A stretch of 64,000 bases of DNA from an uncultured Gemmatimonadota bacterium (GTDB lineage: Bacteria; Gemmatimonadota; Gemmatimonadetes; Gemmatimonadales; Gemmatimonadaceae): contig CADEFN010000002.1 of NCBI GenBank assembly GCA_902826615.1, positions 186,001 to 250,000 on the forward strand, written 5' to 3'. Made by a program: the position numbers and the translations under genes. Positions 8,883 to 17,048 of this stretch are shown here, one piece after another. Position 1 is the stretch's first letter. Every line of letters starts with the position of its first letter. The notes beneath the pieces were generated by a model, which saw only the letters and a list, made by a program, of their open reading frames with translations, was not told where the DNA came from and did no database searches.

Positions 8883-9509
8883 ATGAATGCGGCTTCGCTT
8901 CTCGCGCTCGGCTTTCTCCTGGGCATGCGCCACGCGCTCGACCCCGACCACCTGGTGGCCGTGTCAGCGATTGTGGCGCGTCACCCATCGCCAAAGCGTG
9001 CCGCGGGCGTAGGCGTTCTCTGGGGTTTGGGCCACAGCCTTACCGTCTTGGTGCTCGGCGGCATCATCGTCTGGTTCAAGGTGGCCGTCTCCGACCAGGC
9101 GTCGGCGGCACTCGAGCTGGGAGTGGCTGCCATGCTGGTGTGGCTTGGTTTTGCCAACCTGCGCACCCCGGCCAGCCCAGCGGCCGCCTCGGCGTCCAGG
9201 CCACTGCTCGTTGGCATGATGCATGGCTTCGCGGGATCGGCGGCGGTAGCGCTGCTGGTGCTGGCGACCGTGACTGACTCGCGCTGGGCGTTAGGCTACC
9301 TCGCCTTGTTCGGCGTGGGCACCATTGCCGGGATGACACTCGCCACCTCGGCGATCGCTGTTCCGATGGCAGCAGCCTCCGAACGGTTTGGGGCGATCCG
9401 GGAGCGGCTGGTCACGATGTCGGGAGTGGCCAGCATCGCCTTTGGCGCATGGCTCGCCTTCTCCCTTGTCCAGGATAGCGGGCTCCTGACCGGTGGCGCG
9501 CGGCACTAA
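8883..9509 (+). CDS. NicO/UreH-like membrane transporter (nickel/cobalt type)
   Basis: About 208-residue inner-membrane protein with six hydrophobic segments. The first segment has GMRHALDPDHLVAVSA, the H-x4-D type metal motif of the NiCoT/UreH/RcnA group, and a second membrane motif LWGLGHSLTVL follows near residue 50. Family knowledge: transport of Ni or Co ions; no urease or hydrogenase genes are nearby, so the substrate is uncertain. I prefer ATG 8883 to the upstream frame start at 8829 because the membrane segment begins right after it. The end overlaps the start of mutY by 17 bases. Confidence 0.75.
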   Translation: MNAASLLALGFLLGMRHALDPDHLVAVSAIVARHPSPKRAAGVGVLWGLGHSLTVLVLGGIIVWFKVAVSDQASAALELGVAAMLVWLGFANLRTPASPAAASASRPLLVGMMHGFAGSAAVALLVLATVTDSRWALGYLALFGVGTIAGMTLATSAIAVPMAAASERFGAIRERLVTMSGVASIAFGAWLAFSLVQDSGLLTGGARH

Positions 9510-10179
9510 ACGCGGCGTTCCGGCCGCAGCGTCAGAGGTCTCTCGCAGACTTCGGCGATGGTTCCGCAAGCATGGCCGCGACCTACCCTGGCGCCGCACC
9601 CGCGACCCGTATCATGTACTGGTCTCCGAGCTGATGCTGCAGCAGACGCAGGTGGCGCGCGTGATCGACTTCTACCATCGGTTTCTCACCCGCTTTCCGT
9701 CACTGGAGTCCCTGGCGGCGGCGCGGCCCGGTCAGGTGCGTGAGCAGTGGGAGGGTCTGGGGTACTACGCCCGCGCCCGCAACCTGCATGCGTTGTCGCG
9801 GCTGGTCACCCGAGATGGCGATGGCGTCATTCCCTCGGATCCGATCGAACTGCGTGCGCTTCCTGGCGTTGGGGCCTATACGGCGGGAGCTGTGGCATCG
9901 TTTGCGTATGAGCGCCCCGCTGCGCTGGTGGATACCAATGTCGCCCGGGTGATCGCCCGCGTCTTCGCGCCGCATCTCAAGCCCAAGCGAAGCCGCGATG
10001 CAAAACGCCTATGGGCAATCGCGGAGCAAATCCTCCCCGCGCGAGGCAAGGATGCCTGGACACACAACCAGGCCCTGATGGAGCTGGGAGCGATGGTGTG
10101 CACCGCGCGCGTGCGTCACTGCGCGCGCTGCCCGATCGCAGCTCACTGCCTGACGAGGCAGCGGGAGCTGCGCACTTGA
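9493..10179 (+). CDS. mutY: A/G-specific adenine DNA glycosylase, short form
   Basis: HhH-GPD DNA glycosylase that removes adenine opposite 8-oxoguanine. Visible are WRRTRDPYHVLVSELMLQQTQ near the start, the helix-hairpin-helix LPGVGAYTAGA with the catalytic Asp in VDTNV (D147), and the [4Fe-4S] loop C203-x6-C210-x2-C213-x5-C219. At 228 residues it ends right after the iron-sulfur loop and lacks the C-terminal NUDIX-like domain that recognises 8-oxoG in typical MutY (about 350 residues). The start is GTG, inside the end of the transporter gene. An assignment as another member of the Nth/MutY family is possible; the E/QLMLQQTQ motif favours MutY. Confidence 0.85.
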   Translation: MARGTKRGVPAAASEVSRRLRRWFRKHGRDLPWRRTRDPYHVLVSELMLQQTQVARVIDFYHRFLTRFPSLESLAAARPGQVREQWEGLGYYARARNLHALSRLVTRDGDGVIPSDPIELRALPGVGAYTAGAVASFAYERPAALVDTNVARVIARVFAPHLKPKRSRDAKRLWAIAEQILPARGKDAWTHNQALMELGAMVCTARVRHCARCPIAAHCLTRQRELRT

Positions 10180-10210
10180 GACGGACGGGCGCGAATGGTG
10201 GCGCTAAACA

Positions 10211-10257
10211 CAGAGAGGGCAACGCGCCTCAAGTTCGATAGCACGCTGCCCTCTCTG
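10211..10257. terminator. Stem-loop between convergent mutY and citrate synthase genes
   Basis: CAGAGAGGGCA (10211-10221) is perfectly repeated in inverted orientation as TGCCCTCTCTG (10247-10257) with a 25-base loop. It lies between two convergent genes and could act in both directions, although no T-run follows on either side. Confidence 0.5.
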
Positions 10258-10275
10258 CCGTCTGCCGTCTGGCGC

Positions 10276-11616
10276 CTACTTCCCGAGGTTCTTCCGGCGA
10301 TCCAGCTCGTGCTGATACGGCCGTTCGTCGTGGCCCGTGTAGATCTGCCGAGGACGGGCGATCTTCTGCTCCTTGTCGAGCAGCATTTCCTCCCACTGGG
10401 CCAGCCAGCCCGCCATACGCGGGATGGCAAAGAGCACCGTGAAATAGTCCGTGGGGAATTTCATGGCGCGATAGATCAGCCCCGTGTAGAAGTCTACGTT
10501 GGGGTAGAGCTTGCGACCCACGAAGTAGTCGTCCTCGAGTGCAATCCGTTCCAGCTCGAGCGCAATCTCGAGGTCGCGATCCATGCCGACCACTTCGAAC
10601 ACTTCGTACGCGAGCTTCTTCACAATCTTGGCGCGCGGATCGTAGCTCTTGTACACCCGGTGCCCGAAGCCCATCAGCCGCTCTCCACCCTTCCCGGCCT
10701 TCACTTCTTCGAGGAAAGGCTTCACGTTCTTCACGTCATCGATCTTCTCGATCATGCGCAGCACCTGCTCGTTGGCGCCGCCATGCAGCGGACCGAACAG
10801 CGCCATCACACCAGCGGCGGTCGCACTGAAGGGATCGACATGCGACGAGCCCACGGCGCGCACCGCGTTGGTCGAGCAATTCTGCTCATGGTCGGCGTGC
10901 AGAATGAACAACACCTCGATGGCCCGCTCGAACACCGGATTCGGCTCATACTTCGCCTCCGACATCCGCGCGATCATCGACAGGAAGTTGCCAGCGTACG
11001 AGAGATCATTGTCGGGGTACACAAAGGGCAGCCCCTTCACATGCCGATAGCAGAACGCTGCCAGCGTCGGCACCTTGGCAATGAGCCGGATAATCGAGAT
11101 GTCGCGCTGCGCTGGATCGTAGATCTTGCGCGCCTCGGGATAAAACGACGACAACGCAGCGATGGCGCTCCCCAGCATGGACATCGGGTGTGCATCGTAG
11201 CGGAACCCTTCCAGGAACCGCTTGATGTTCTCGTGCACATACGTGTGGAACGTGATGTTGTGCACCCACGAGTCGTACTCGGTCTGCGTAGGGAGTTCAC
11301 CATGACGCAGCAGCCACGCCACCTCGAGGAACGAGGCCTTTTCGGCGAGTTGTTCGATGGGATAGCCGCGGTAGCGCAGGATCCCCTTGTCGCCATCGAT
11401 GTACGTGATGGCGCTCCGGCACGACGCCGTGTTCATGAACGCGGGATCGTAGCCCATCATCCCGAAATCGTCCGCATTCACCTTGATCTGCTTGAGATCG
11501 GCAGTGCGGATGGTGTCGTCCTTGATGGGAATCGTGTACGACTTCCCGGTGCGGTTGTCGCGAACGTCGAGGGTATCCGTCGGTGCAGACGCCGCGGGCG
11601 TCGCCGTCGTGCTCAT
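10276..11616 (-). CDS. gltA: Citrate synthase
   Basis: 446 residues, the length of Gram-negative type II (hexameric, NADH-sensitive class) citrate synthases with the extra N-terminal beta domain. Catalyses acetyl-CoA plus oxaloacetate to citrate, first step of the TCA cycle, in the cytosol. Signature segments: HADHEQNCSTNAVRAVGSSH with the active-site His, and the second active-site stretch MGFGHRVYKSYDPRA; the catalytic Asp lies in a later segment (KLYPNVDFYTG). ATG start at 11616. Stands alone, convergent with mutY and divergent from the TauE/SafE gene. Confidence 0.96.
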   Translation of the reverse strand: MSTTATPAASAPTDTLDVRDNRTGKSYTIPIKDDTIRTADLKQIKVNADDFGMMGYDPAFMNTASCRSAITYIDGDKGILRYRGYPIEQLAEKASFLEVAWLLRHGELPTQTEYDSWVHNITFHTYVHENIKRFLEGFRYDAHPMSMLGSAIAALSSFYPEARKIYDPAQRDISIIRLIAKVPTLAAFCYRHVKGLPFVYPDNDLSYAGNFLSMIARMSEAKYEPNPVFERAIEVLFILHADHEQNCSTNAVRAVGSSHVDPFSATAAGVMALFGPLHGGANEQVLRMIEKIDDVKNVKPFLEEVKAGKGGERLMGFGHRVYKSYDPRAKIVKKLAYEVFEVVGMDRDLEIALELERIALEDDYFVGRKLYPNVDFYTGLIYRAMKFPTDYFTVLFAIPRMAGWLAQWEEMLLDKEQKIARPRQIYTGHDERPYQHELDRRKNLGK

Positions 11617-11654
11617 GTGATGTGATCTCCCGGAGTTTCCGCGCGCATCGCATC

Positions 11655-12572
11655 ATGCGTTGGCGCGGTGGAAAGTTAGCAGGGACGCAGTACGTGTGTG
11701 TTTCCAGTCAGCAGAACCGCTTAGTAGGTTTCGGCCGCTCCCCCTCAGTACGCCACCCAGCCGGAGATCCCATCCCCGCCCCCGTCGACACCGACTTCAC
11801 CCGCACCGCCCTGATCATGGTGGCCACCGCCGCCGGGAGCGCCGTCAACTCGATCGCCGGTGGTGGAACCTTGATCACCTTCCCGGCCCTCGTTGGGCTG
11901 GGGGTACCCCACATCGTCGCCAACGCCACGTCCACGGTGGCCCTGGTTCCTGGGTCGATCGGTGCCTTTTACGGGTACCGCGACGCCGTGGCCGGAGCCC
12001 GTGCCTGGGCCCTCCGGTTTGCGATTCCGAGCGTCCTGGGTGGAGCCCTCGGGGCGGGTCTGCTTCTCCTGGCACCCAGCAAGTTCGAGGCGATTGTGCC
12101 CTGGCTCGTGCTGGGCGCGACCGCGCTCTTTGTGGCGCAGCGACCTGTCATGCGCCTGATCAAGAGCCGCACGGCGGAGGCTGGAGAGGTCGGCGACCCG
12201 GCGACTCGACCCGCCCCCCTCTCGGTGCTGGGGTACCAGTTCCTGGTTGGGATCTACGGAGGCTACTTCGGAGCCGGGATCGGCATCCTGATGCTTGCGG
12301 CCCTGGGCTTCATGGGCTTTACCAACATTCACCGGATGAACGGCCTGAAGAGTTTTGGCGGCACCTGCGCCAACCTCACCGCGGCCGTCATTCTGGCTGC
12401 CTCGGGGCTGGTCGACTGGCGATTGGCCTCATTCATGGCCGTGGCCGGACTCCTGGGCGGCTACGCCGGAAGCCGTCTGGCGCAGCGGGTCAAGCAGGAT
12501 CAGGTGCGCGCCGCCGTCGTCGCGATCGGGTTTGGCAGTGGCTTCTGGATGCTCTGGCGCCAGCTCACCTGA
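11655..12572 (+). CDS. TauE/SafE-family membrane permease
   Basis: Inner-membrane protein with about eight hydrophobic segments. The first segment contains NSIAGGGTLITFPAL and the next ANATSTVALVPGS; the second half repeats the pattern (GIYGGYFGAGIGILMLA, then MNGLKSFGGTCANLTAA), the internal duplication typical of TauE/SafE (DUF81) permeases that export sulfite, sulfoacetate or related anions. The start is uncertain: ATG 11655 gives a 54-residue polar extension before the first helix, while ATG 11817 begins inside the first helix. Substrate unknown. Confidence 0.8.
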   Translation: MRWRGGKLAGTQYVCVSSQQNRLVGFGRSPSVRHPAGDPIPAPVDTDFTRTALIMVATAAGSAVNSIAGGGTLITFPALVGLGVPHIVANATSTVALVPGSIGAFYGYRDAVAGARAWALRFAIPSVLGGALGAGLLLLAPSKFEAIVPWLVLGATALFVAQRPVMRLIKSRTAEAGEVGDPATRPAPLSVLGYQFLVGIYGGYFGAGIGILMLAALGFMGFTNIHRMNGLKSFGGTCANLTAAVILAASGLVDWRLASFMAVAGLLGGYAGSRLAQRVKQDQVRAAVVAIGFGSGFWMLWRQLT

Positions 12573-12758
12573 ACCTCACGGCCGAGTCCGGTGAGTGTTG
12601 GCAAAGAATTCGGCGGGATCGGCCGATACTGACTGGTGCGAGGAGGAGGTGGGGGGGGCGCCAGACCCGGGAGAGGCGGGTTCGGCGCTCCTGACGTCTC
12701 ATCCCGCCACCCGCGTGAAGCGCGCTGGTGCGTTCCCGACGAACCATTCGAGACCATC

Positions 12759-13916
12759 ATGCTTTCCTTCTTCGGATCGAAGGGATCGAAGAACGGATCC
12801 ACCGTTACCGAACCCGCTGTTGCGGCGCCGGTTGCCCCGCCCGAGGAGTCGGGGGAGGAGCTGTCCAGGGAGACGGGCATCGTCCTCGATGCGCTGAGCT
12901 CACTGCTTCAGCTGTACGCGAAACACGCCTTCGATACCGAGCTCAAGTCGGGGGACGAGATCCGGAGCGCGATTCAGTCCTGGCGAATGCATGCCGGCGT
13001 TGGCGCCCCGCGACCCGATCATCCCGACGACAAGGCCTCGACGGGAGTGTTCTACCGCGACTGGAAAGGACTGACGCACTTTTTCGGCGATGCGCGGCGC
13101 GATGAGTCGAAATACGTGACGCGTGTGCTGCAGGATTTCCGCGAAATGACGTGGGCCTTTGTGAGCGCCGTCCACACCGTGGTGGTCGAGGAAAACGAGG
13201 AGTCCAAGATCGCGCAGACGCAGATGAGCCGCATGCGTGTGGCGGTGGACTCCAACTCCACCGACCTCATGAAGCGCGAGGCGCTGGCGGTGGTCGGCGT
13301 GATGGAAAAACTCATCGAACACCGCAAGGAACGGCAGCGCGAACAGTTTGCCACGCTCGCGGACAAGCTGAAACATCTCGGCCGAGAGCTGGATGACGCA
13401 CGCCGCGAATCCAGCATCGACGGTCTTACCGCGCTCCACAACCGCAAGTCGTTCGACGACTACATCACCCGCAGCATCGAGTTGCACACCCTGCTCGGTC
13501 AGCCGGGCTGTCTGATGATGGTCGACATGGATTCCTTCAAGGGGATCAACGACACCTACGGTCACCCGGTGGGCGATGCCGCCCTGCGGCAGGTGTCCAA
13601 CGCGCTGTCAAAAACCTTCCTGCGTCGCGTGGACTTTGTCGCCCGCTATGGCGGCGACGAGTTTGCGGTCATTCTGCAGGAGACGAATCCCGCCAATGCG
13701 ACAATGCTGGCGGAGCGTCTTCGGAAGACGGTGTCCGAGCTCCCGCCCATCGAGGTGCCCGCCGGTCTCGAACCACCCAAGCTCACGCTGACCATCGGCA
13801 TCGGCGAAATCGCGTTAGGCGATTCGTCGTATGACTGGATCAAGCGGGCCGACTCGGCGCTCTATCACGCCAAACGCGCCGGGCGCAACTGCGTCCACAC
13901 CATCGCTACCAGCTGA
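12759..13916 (+). CDS. Diguanylate cyclase (GGDEF), cytosolic
   Basis: 385 residues. ATG 12759 starts the conserved part; the frame is open upstream to 12636 through low-complexity Gly/Arg codons. No membrane segment. About 210 N-terminal residues, helical and partly coiled-coil (around 160-215), precede a GGDEF domain with an intact GGDEF signature at 298-302 and an RRVD inhibitory site (RxxD) with the usual five-residue spacing before it, so product feedback is expected. Function: synthesis of cyclic di-GMP from GTP. The N-terminal input region matches no sensory fold I recognise. Followed, convergently, by the EVE gene 6 bases away. Confidence 0.9.
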   Translation: MLSFFGSKGSKNGSTVTEPAVAAPVAPPEESGEELSRETGIVLDALSSLLQLYAKHAFDTELKSGDEIRSAIQSWRMHAGVGAPRPDHPDDKASTGVFYRDWKGLTHFFGDARRDESKYVTRVLQDFREMTWAFVSAVHTVVVEENEESKIAQTQMSRMRVAVDSNSTDLMKREALAVVGVMEKLIEHRKERQREQFATLADKLKHLGRELDDARRESSIDGLTALHNRKSFDDYITRSIELHTLLGQPGCLMMVDMDSFKGINDTYGHPVGDAALRQVSNALSKTFLRRVDFVARYGGDEFAVILQETNPANATMLAERLRKTVSELPPIEVPAGLEPPKLTLTIGIGEIALGDSSYDWIKRADSALYHAKRAGRNCVHTIATS

Positions 13917-13922
13917 CGCGCG

Positions 13923-14390
13923 TTAGGTCGTCCCCGACATCTCGAGAATCGCCTCCCATTCCGCCGGCGTCACCGGCACAATGGAGAGGCGATTCCCCTT
14001 TTGCAGCAATCGCATCCCTGTCAGGCGTTTGCTGGCACGCAGCTCTTCGAGCGACACAAATCGCTTCAGGCGTTTCACCCCCTGCACATCCACCTGCATC
14101 CAGGTCGGTGATTCGCGCTTCGAGCCGGGGTCATAGTGCGGGTCCTTGCGGTCGAATGCGCTCGGATCGGGGTATGCCGCCGACGCCACCTTCGCGATGC
14201 CGGCGATGCCCGGCGGCTCGGCATTGGAGTGGTAGATGAACACCTTATCGCCCACCTGCATCCCGTCGCGCATGAAGTTCCGGGCCTGGTAGTTCCGCAC
14301 CCCTTCCCATCCCGTGGTCTTCGCGGGCGCGGCCATGAGGTCGTCAAACGAGAAGACCTCGGGTTCGGTTTTCATGAGCCAGTAGTTCAC
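13923..14390 (-). CDS. EVE-domain protein
   Basis: About 155 residues, essentially one EVE domain, starting at the usual NYWLMKTEPEVFSFDDL through a GTG at 14390 (an extension to 14441 would run into the neighbouring gene). Other family features are GVRNYQARN and GDKVFIYHSN. EVE domains are related to YTH and PUA folds and bind modified bases in DNA or RNA; stand-alone bacterial copies have no settled function. The stop TAA falls in a CGTTAGG motif at the convergent junction with the diguanylate cyclase gene. Confidence 0.88.
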   Translation of the reverse strand: MNYWLMKTEPEVFSFDDLMAAPAKTTGWEGVRNYQARNFMRDGMQVGDKVFIYHSNAEPPGIAGIAKVASAAYPDPSAFDRKDPHYDPGSKRESPTWMQVDVQGVKRLKRFVSLEELRASKRLTGMRLLQKGNRLSIVPVTPAEWEAILEMSGTT

Positions 14391-14427
14391 AACACTCGGG
14401 AGAACAGGTGAGAGAGCCGGACCAGCA

Positions 14428-15729
14428 TCAGTTGGCAGCAATTCCCTGTTTGGCAGCCTTGAGCATCAGCTCCGCAAACCGGTCCACCTCGCCGGGGGTG
14501 GTGTAGACACTCGGCGTGACCCGCAGCCCGTGGAACTCGGGGTGCACGATGGCCACCGTCATCACCCGATGTTTCCCCCACAACCACTGCTGCAGCTTGG
14601 GGGTGTCGACGCCGTCGATGTTCACGAGGCAGATGGCACACGACTGCCGGTCGTCGAGTGGGGTGAGGATATTGAATCGCCCAGAGCTGTCCGCCACTAG
14701 CCGTTTGGCCCACCGATCGCGCAGGTATCGCAGCCGAGCCGCCTTGCGCTCCAGGCCGATCCCCTCGTTGAACGCCACCGAGAGTGAGATCGCGTTGTGG
14801 TTGGCCGCTGGATGGGTCCCCACTTCCTCGAACTTCCGGATGTTGGCATCCTGTTCCTTGGCGGCCGCCATCAGCGGCCACAGCTTGGCGATCTTGTCAC
14901 GGCGCACATAGAGGAAGCCGGTGCCGACGGGCGCAAACAACCATTTGTGCAGCGACGTGCCGTAGTAGTCCACGCCCAGCTCGTCGCGCGTGAAGGGAAA
15001 GTGCGCGAAGGCATGCGCGCCATCCACCAGCACCTCGATGTTGTGCTGCCGCCCCAACTCCACAATGCGCTTGATCGGGAGGATCTGCCCCGTGAGGTTC
15101 GTGATGTGCGTGAGCTCGATGGCGCGGGTCCGCGGTGTGATGGCGGCGCGGAATTGCTCGACGATGTAGTCGTCGCTCGGCGGTGGCACCTTGAAGGAAA
15201 TCGACTTCACCACAATCCCCTCGCGCCGCACACGCTGATCCCACGTCGTCAGCATCCGTCCATAATTCTGGTTCGTGACGATCACCTCGTCCCCACGCTT
15301 GAGGTCGAGACCCAGGATCATGATCTCATTGGCCTCCGACGCATTGCGCGTGATGGCCATTTCCTCCACATCGCACCCGAACATCCGCGCCAGGTCACGC
15401 CGGCTGTATTCGATTCGCGGTTCCAGATCCTGCCACATGGTGAACACCGGCATCTGGTTCGACCACTTGAGGTCGCGGAACATCGATTCCAGCACATGCG
15501 TCGGCGTGGGACTCACGCCGCCGTTGTTGAGGTTGATTGAGGTGCGATCGTCGTCGAACGCCCGCTGGATCTGGCTCCAGTAGTCCTCGTCGCTTGCCGC
15601 GGCAGCCGCGGAGCGCGTGCGCACCATCTCCTGCGCCCGAAAAATCGTGGAAAGCGAATCCACCTTGAACGCCGGTAGCGCCACACCGGCCCGCATCATC
15701 TGGGTGACAAACGATCGACGGTCGGACAT
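14428..15729 (-). CDS. Class V aminotransferase-like PLP enzyme with Tat-type signal
   Basis: 433 residues; ATG 15729 with AGGAG 8 bases upstream. The N-terminus SDRRSFVTQMMRAGVALPAF contains the twin-arginine pattern R-R-x-F-V followed by a weakly hydrophobic stretch, suggesting export through Tat. The rest is a fold-type I class V aminotransferase (isopenicillin-N epimerase/cysteine desulfurase relatives) with NNGGVSPTP near the start of the domain and the PLP lysine in TSLHKWLFAPVGTGF. The reaction cannot be told. A cytoplasmic enzyme with a chance RR motif is the alternative. It lies 37 bases upstream of the EVE gene on the same strand. Confidence 0.8.
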   Translation of the reverse strand: MSDRRSFVTQMMRAGVALPAFKVDSLSTIFRAQEMVRTRSAAAAASDEDYWSQIQRAFDDDRTSINLNNGGVSPTPTHVLESMFRDLKWSNQMPVFTMWQDLEPRIEYSRRDLARMFGCDVEEMAITRNASEANEIMILGLDLKRGDEVIVTNQNYGRMLTTWDQRVRREGIVVKSISFKVPPPSDDYIVEQFRAAITPRTRAIELTHITNLTGQILPIKRIVELGRQHNIEVLVDGAHAFAHFPFTRDELGVDYYGTSLHKWLFAPVGTGFLYVRRDKIAKLWPLMAAAKEQDANIRKFEEVGTHPAANHNAISLSVAFNEGIGLERKAARLRYLRDRWAKRLVADSSGRFNILTPLDDRQSCAICLVNIDGVDTPKLQQWLWGKHRVMTVAIVHPEFHGLRVTPSVYTTPGEVDRFAELMLKAAKQGIAAN

Positions 15730-15896
15730 TCGGGCTCCTGGAAAGGGAGGGCAGAACGCGGATGCGGCTTCGCAAGGAACGCTCCGATGGTTTCGGGCAT
15801 CAAAGCCCGCTCGGCACGACAAAGGGAAAGTGCGAAACGACCGCGTCCCCGTAAAGAGTCAAAACGGTGCCCCGCCCGGCGAGGGCAGGCGTCGTC

Positions 15897-17048
15897 CTAC
15901 AGGCGCTCGGGCTGCGGAAGCTCCAGCACAAACGAGAATTTCGTTCCGCGCTCCAGCTCGGTCTCCACCAGCAACTCGCCCCCCATGGCGCGAACCAGCT
16001 TCTGGCAGATCGAGAGCCCGAGCCCAGCGCTCGAGAAGGCGTAGTCCCCAGGCATTTGCCGCTGCCTGAAGGCTTCGAAAAGGTGCGTCATGACGTAGTC
16101 CGGAATTCCGCGGCCGGTGTCGGTCACTGAGAACTCCACACGCACCCGGTCCAGATCTCGGGCGCGCACATCCACCACGCCGGCGTTGGTGAACTTGATG
16201 GCGTTGGTGGCGAGGTTGAGCAAAACGCGATTGAGCGCCGCAGGATGCCCCATTCGAACATCGGCCGCCAGACCGCCCCACTGCATGGTGAGGCGCTTTT
16301 CCTCGGCCATCGGCCGCAGGATATCAGCAATCGACTGGAGGACATCGGACACCGCAAATGGCGTCGGCTGCACATCCATCAAGGTGGTGCCGCCGCGCGC
16401 CAGCTCGATCACGTCGCCAGCCAGCGCACTGAGTCCGAAAGCCGCCGAATAGATGAGGCCAAGCTGGCGCTGCTGAACGGGGGGCAACTCTCCCCCCGCT
16501 CCGGCTCGCAGCCGTTCGGCAAGGATGAGGATCGATCCCAGCGGCGAGCGCATGTCATGCGCCATCTCCACGACCAGCTGCTGAGCATCAAAACTCGCCA
16601 GACGCGACACAAAACGTTGCGCCGCATCGAGGTCCAGACGCTCTTGAGTAGCCTCGATCGCCCGGATCACCTCGAGTATCGACGCGGCCGTCGCTCCGCC
16701 GGGATCGCGATCCGTTTCTTCCAGAAAGGCCCGACGCACGCGTTCCAGCACACGCCGGGCGGGCACAAAGGGCGGCACCCCGTCCAGCACCGGCACCGCG
16801 CCATCGAGCTGACTCCGCACGGCGGCCACGAGAATCCCCATCGTCAGCTCGAGATCCTCGGCGCTGACGACCGAGTGCTCGCGCGACGGCCACTCCGTGC
16901 GCGCCCGCGTGGCACTGGCGACAAAGGCCTGCCAGGTCGCCGACGCCCCGGTATCCCGGGGCTCGGGTGGAAGGAGAGGGGCTGGGTCAGGCAAACGTGG
17001 CGCAACAGGCGAGCGGCCGCGCACGGCCTTTTTGCGCGCGGGGCTCAC
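15897..17048 (-). CDS. Soluble sensor histidine kinase
   Basis: 383 residues with no membrane segment. The N-terminal 150 residues are of unrecognised type. HisKA follows with AHDMRSPLGS, phospho-acceptor H164, then HATPase_c with the N box (LLNLATNAIKFT), G1 (VTDTGRGIPD) and G2 (SSAGLGLSICQKLV). ATG overlaps the stop of the upstream NtrC-type regulator (ATGA), so the two are a two-component pair made from one transcript. Family role: autophosphorylates and transfers phosphate to the partner receiver Asp. The signal must be cytoplasmic or come from a partner protein. Confidence 0.9.
   Translation of the reverse strand: MSPARKKAVRGRSPVAPRLPDPAPLLPPEPRDTGASATWQAFVASATRARTEWPSREHSVVSAEDLELTMGILVAAVRSQLDGAVPVLDGVPPFVPARRVLERVRRAFLEETDRDPGGATAASILEVIRAIEATQERLDLDAAQRFVSRLASFDAQQLVVEMAHDMRSPLGSILILAERLRAGAGGELPPVQQRQLGLIYSAAFGLSALAGDVIELARGGTTLMDVQPTPFAVSDVLQSIADILRPMAEEKRLTMQWGGLAADVRMGHPAALNRVLLNLATNAIKFTNAGVVDVRARDLDRVRVEFSVTDTGRGIPDYVMTHLFEAFRQRQMPGDYAFSSAGLGLSICQKLVRAMGGELLVETELERGTKFSFVLELPQPERL

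Noticed and set aside
10195-11625. 476-residue open frame on the plus strand opposite citrate synthase
   Set aside because: Exactly antisense to a gene with full citrate synthase motifs; composition (many His, Arg) is typical of the shadow frame of a GC-rich gene.
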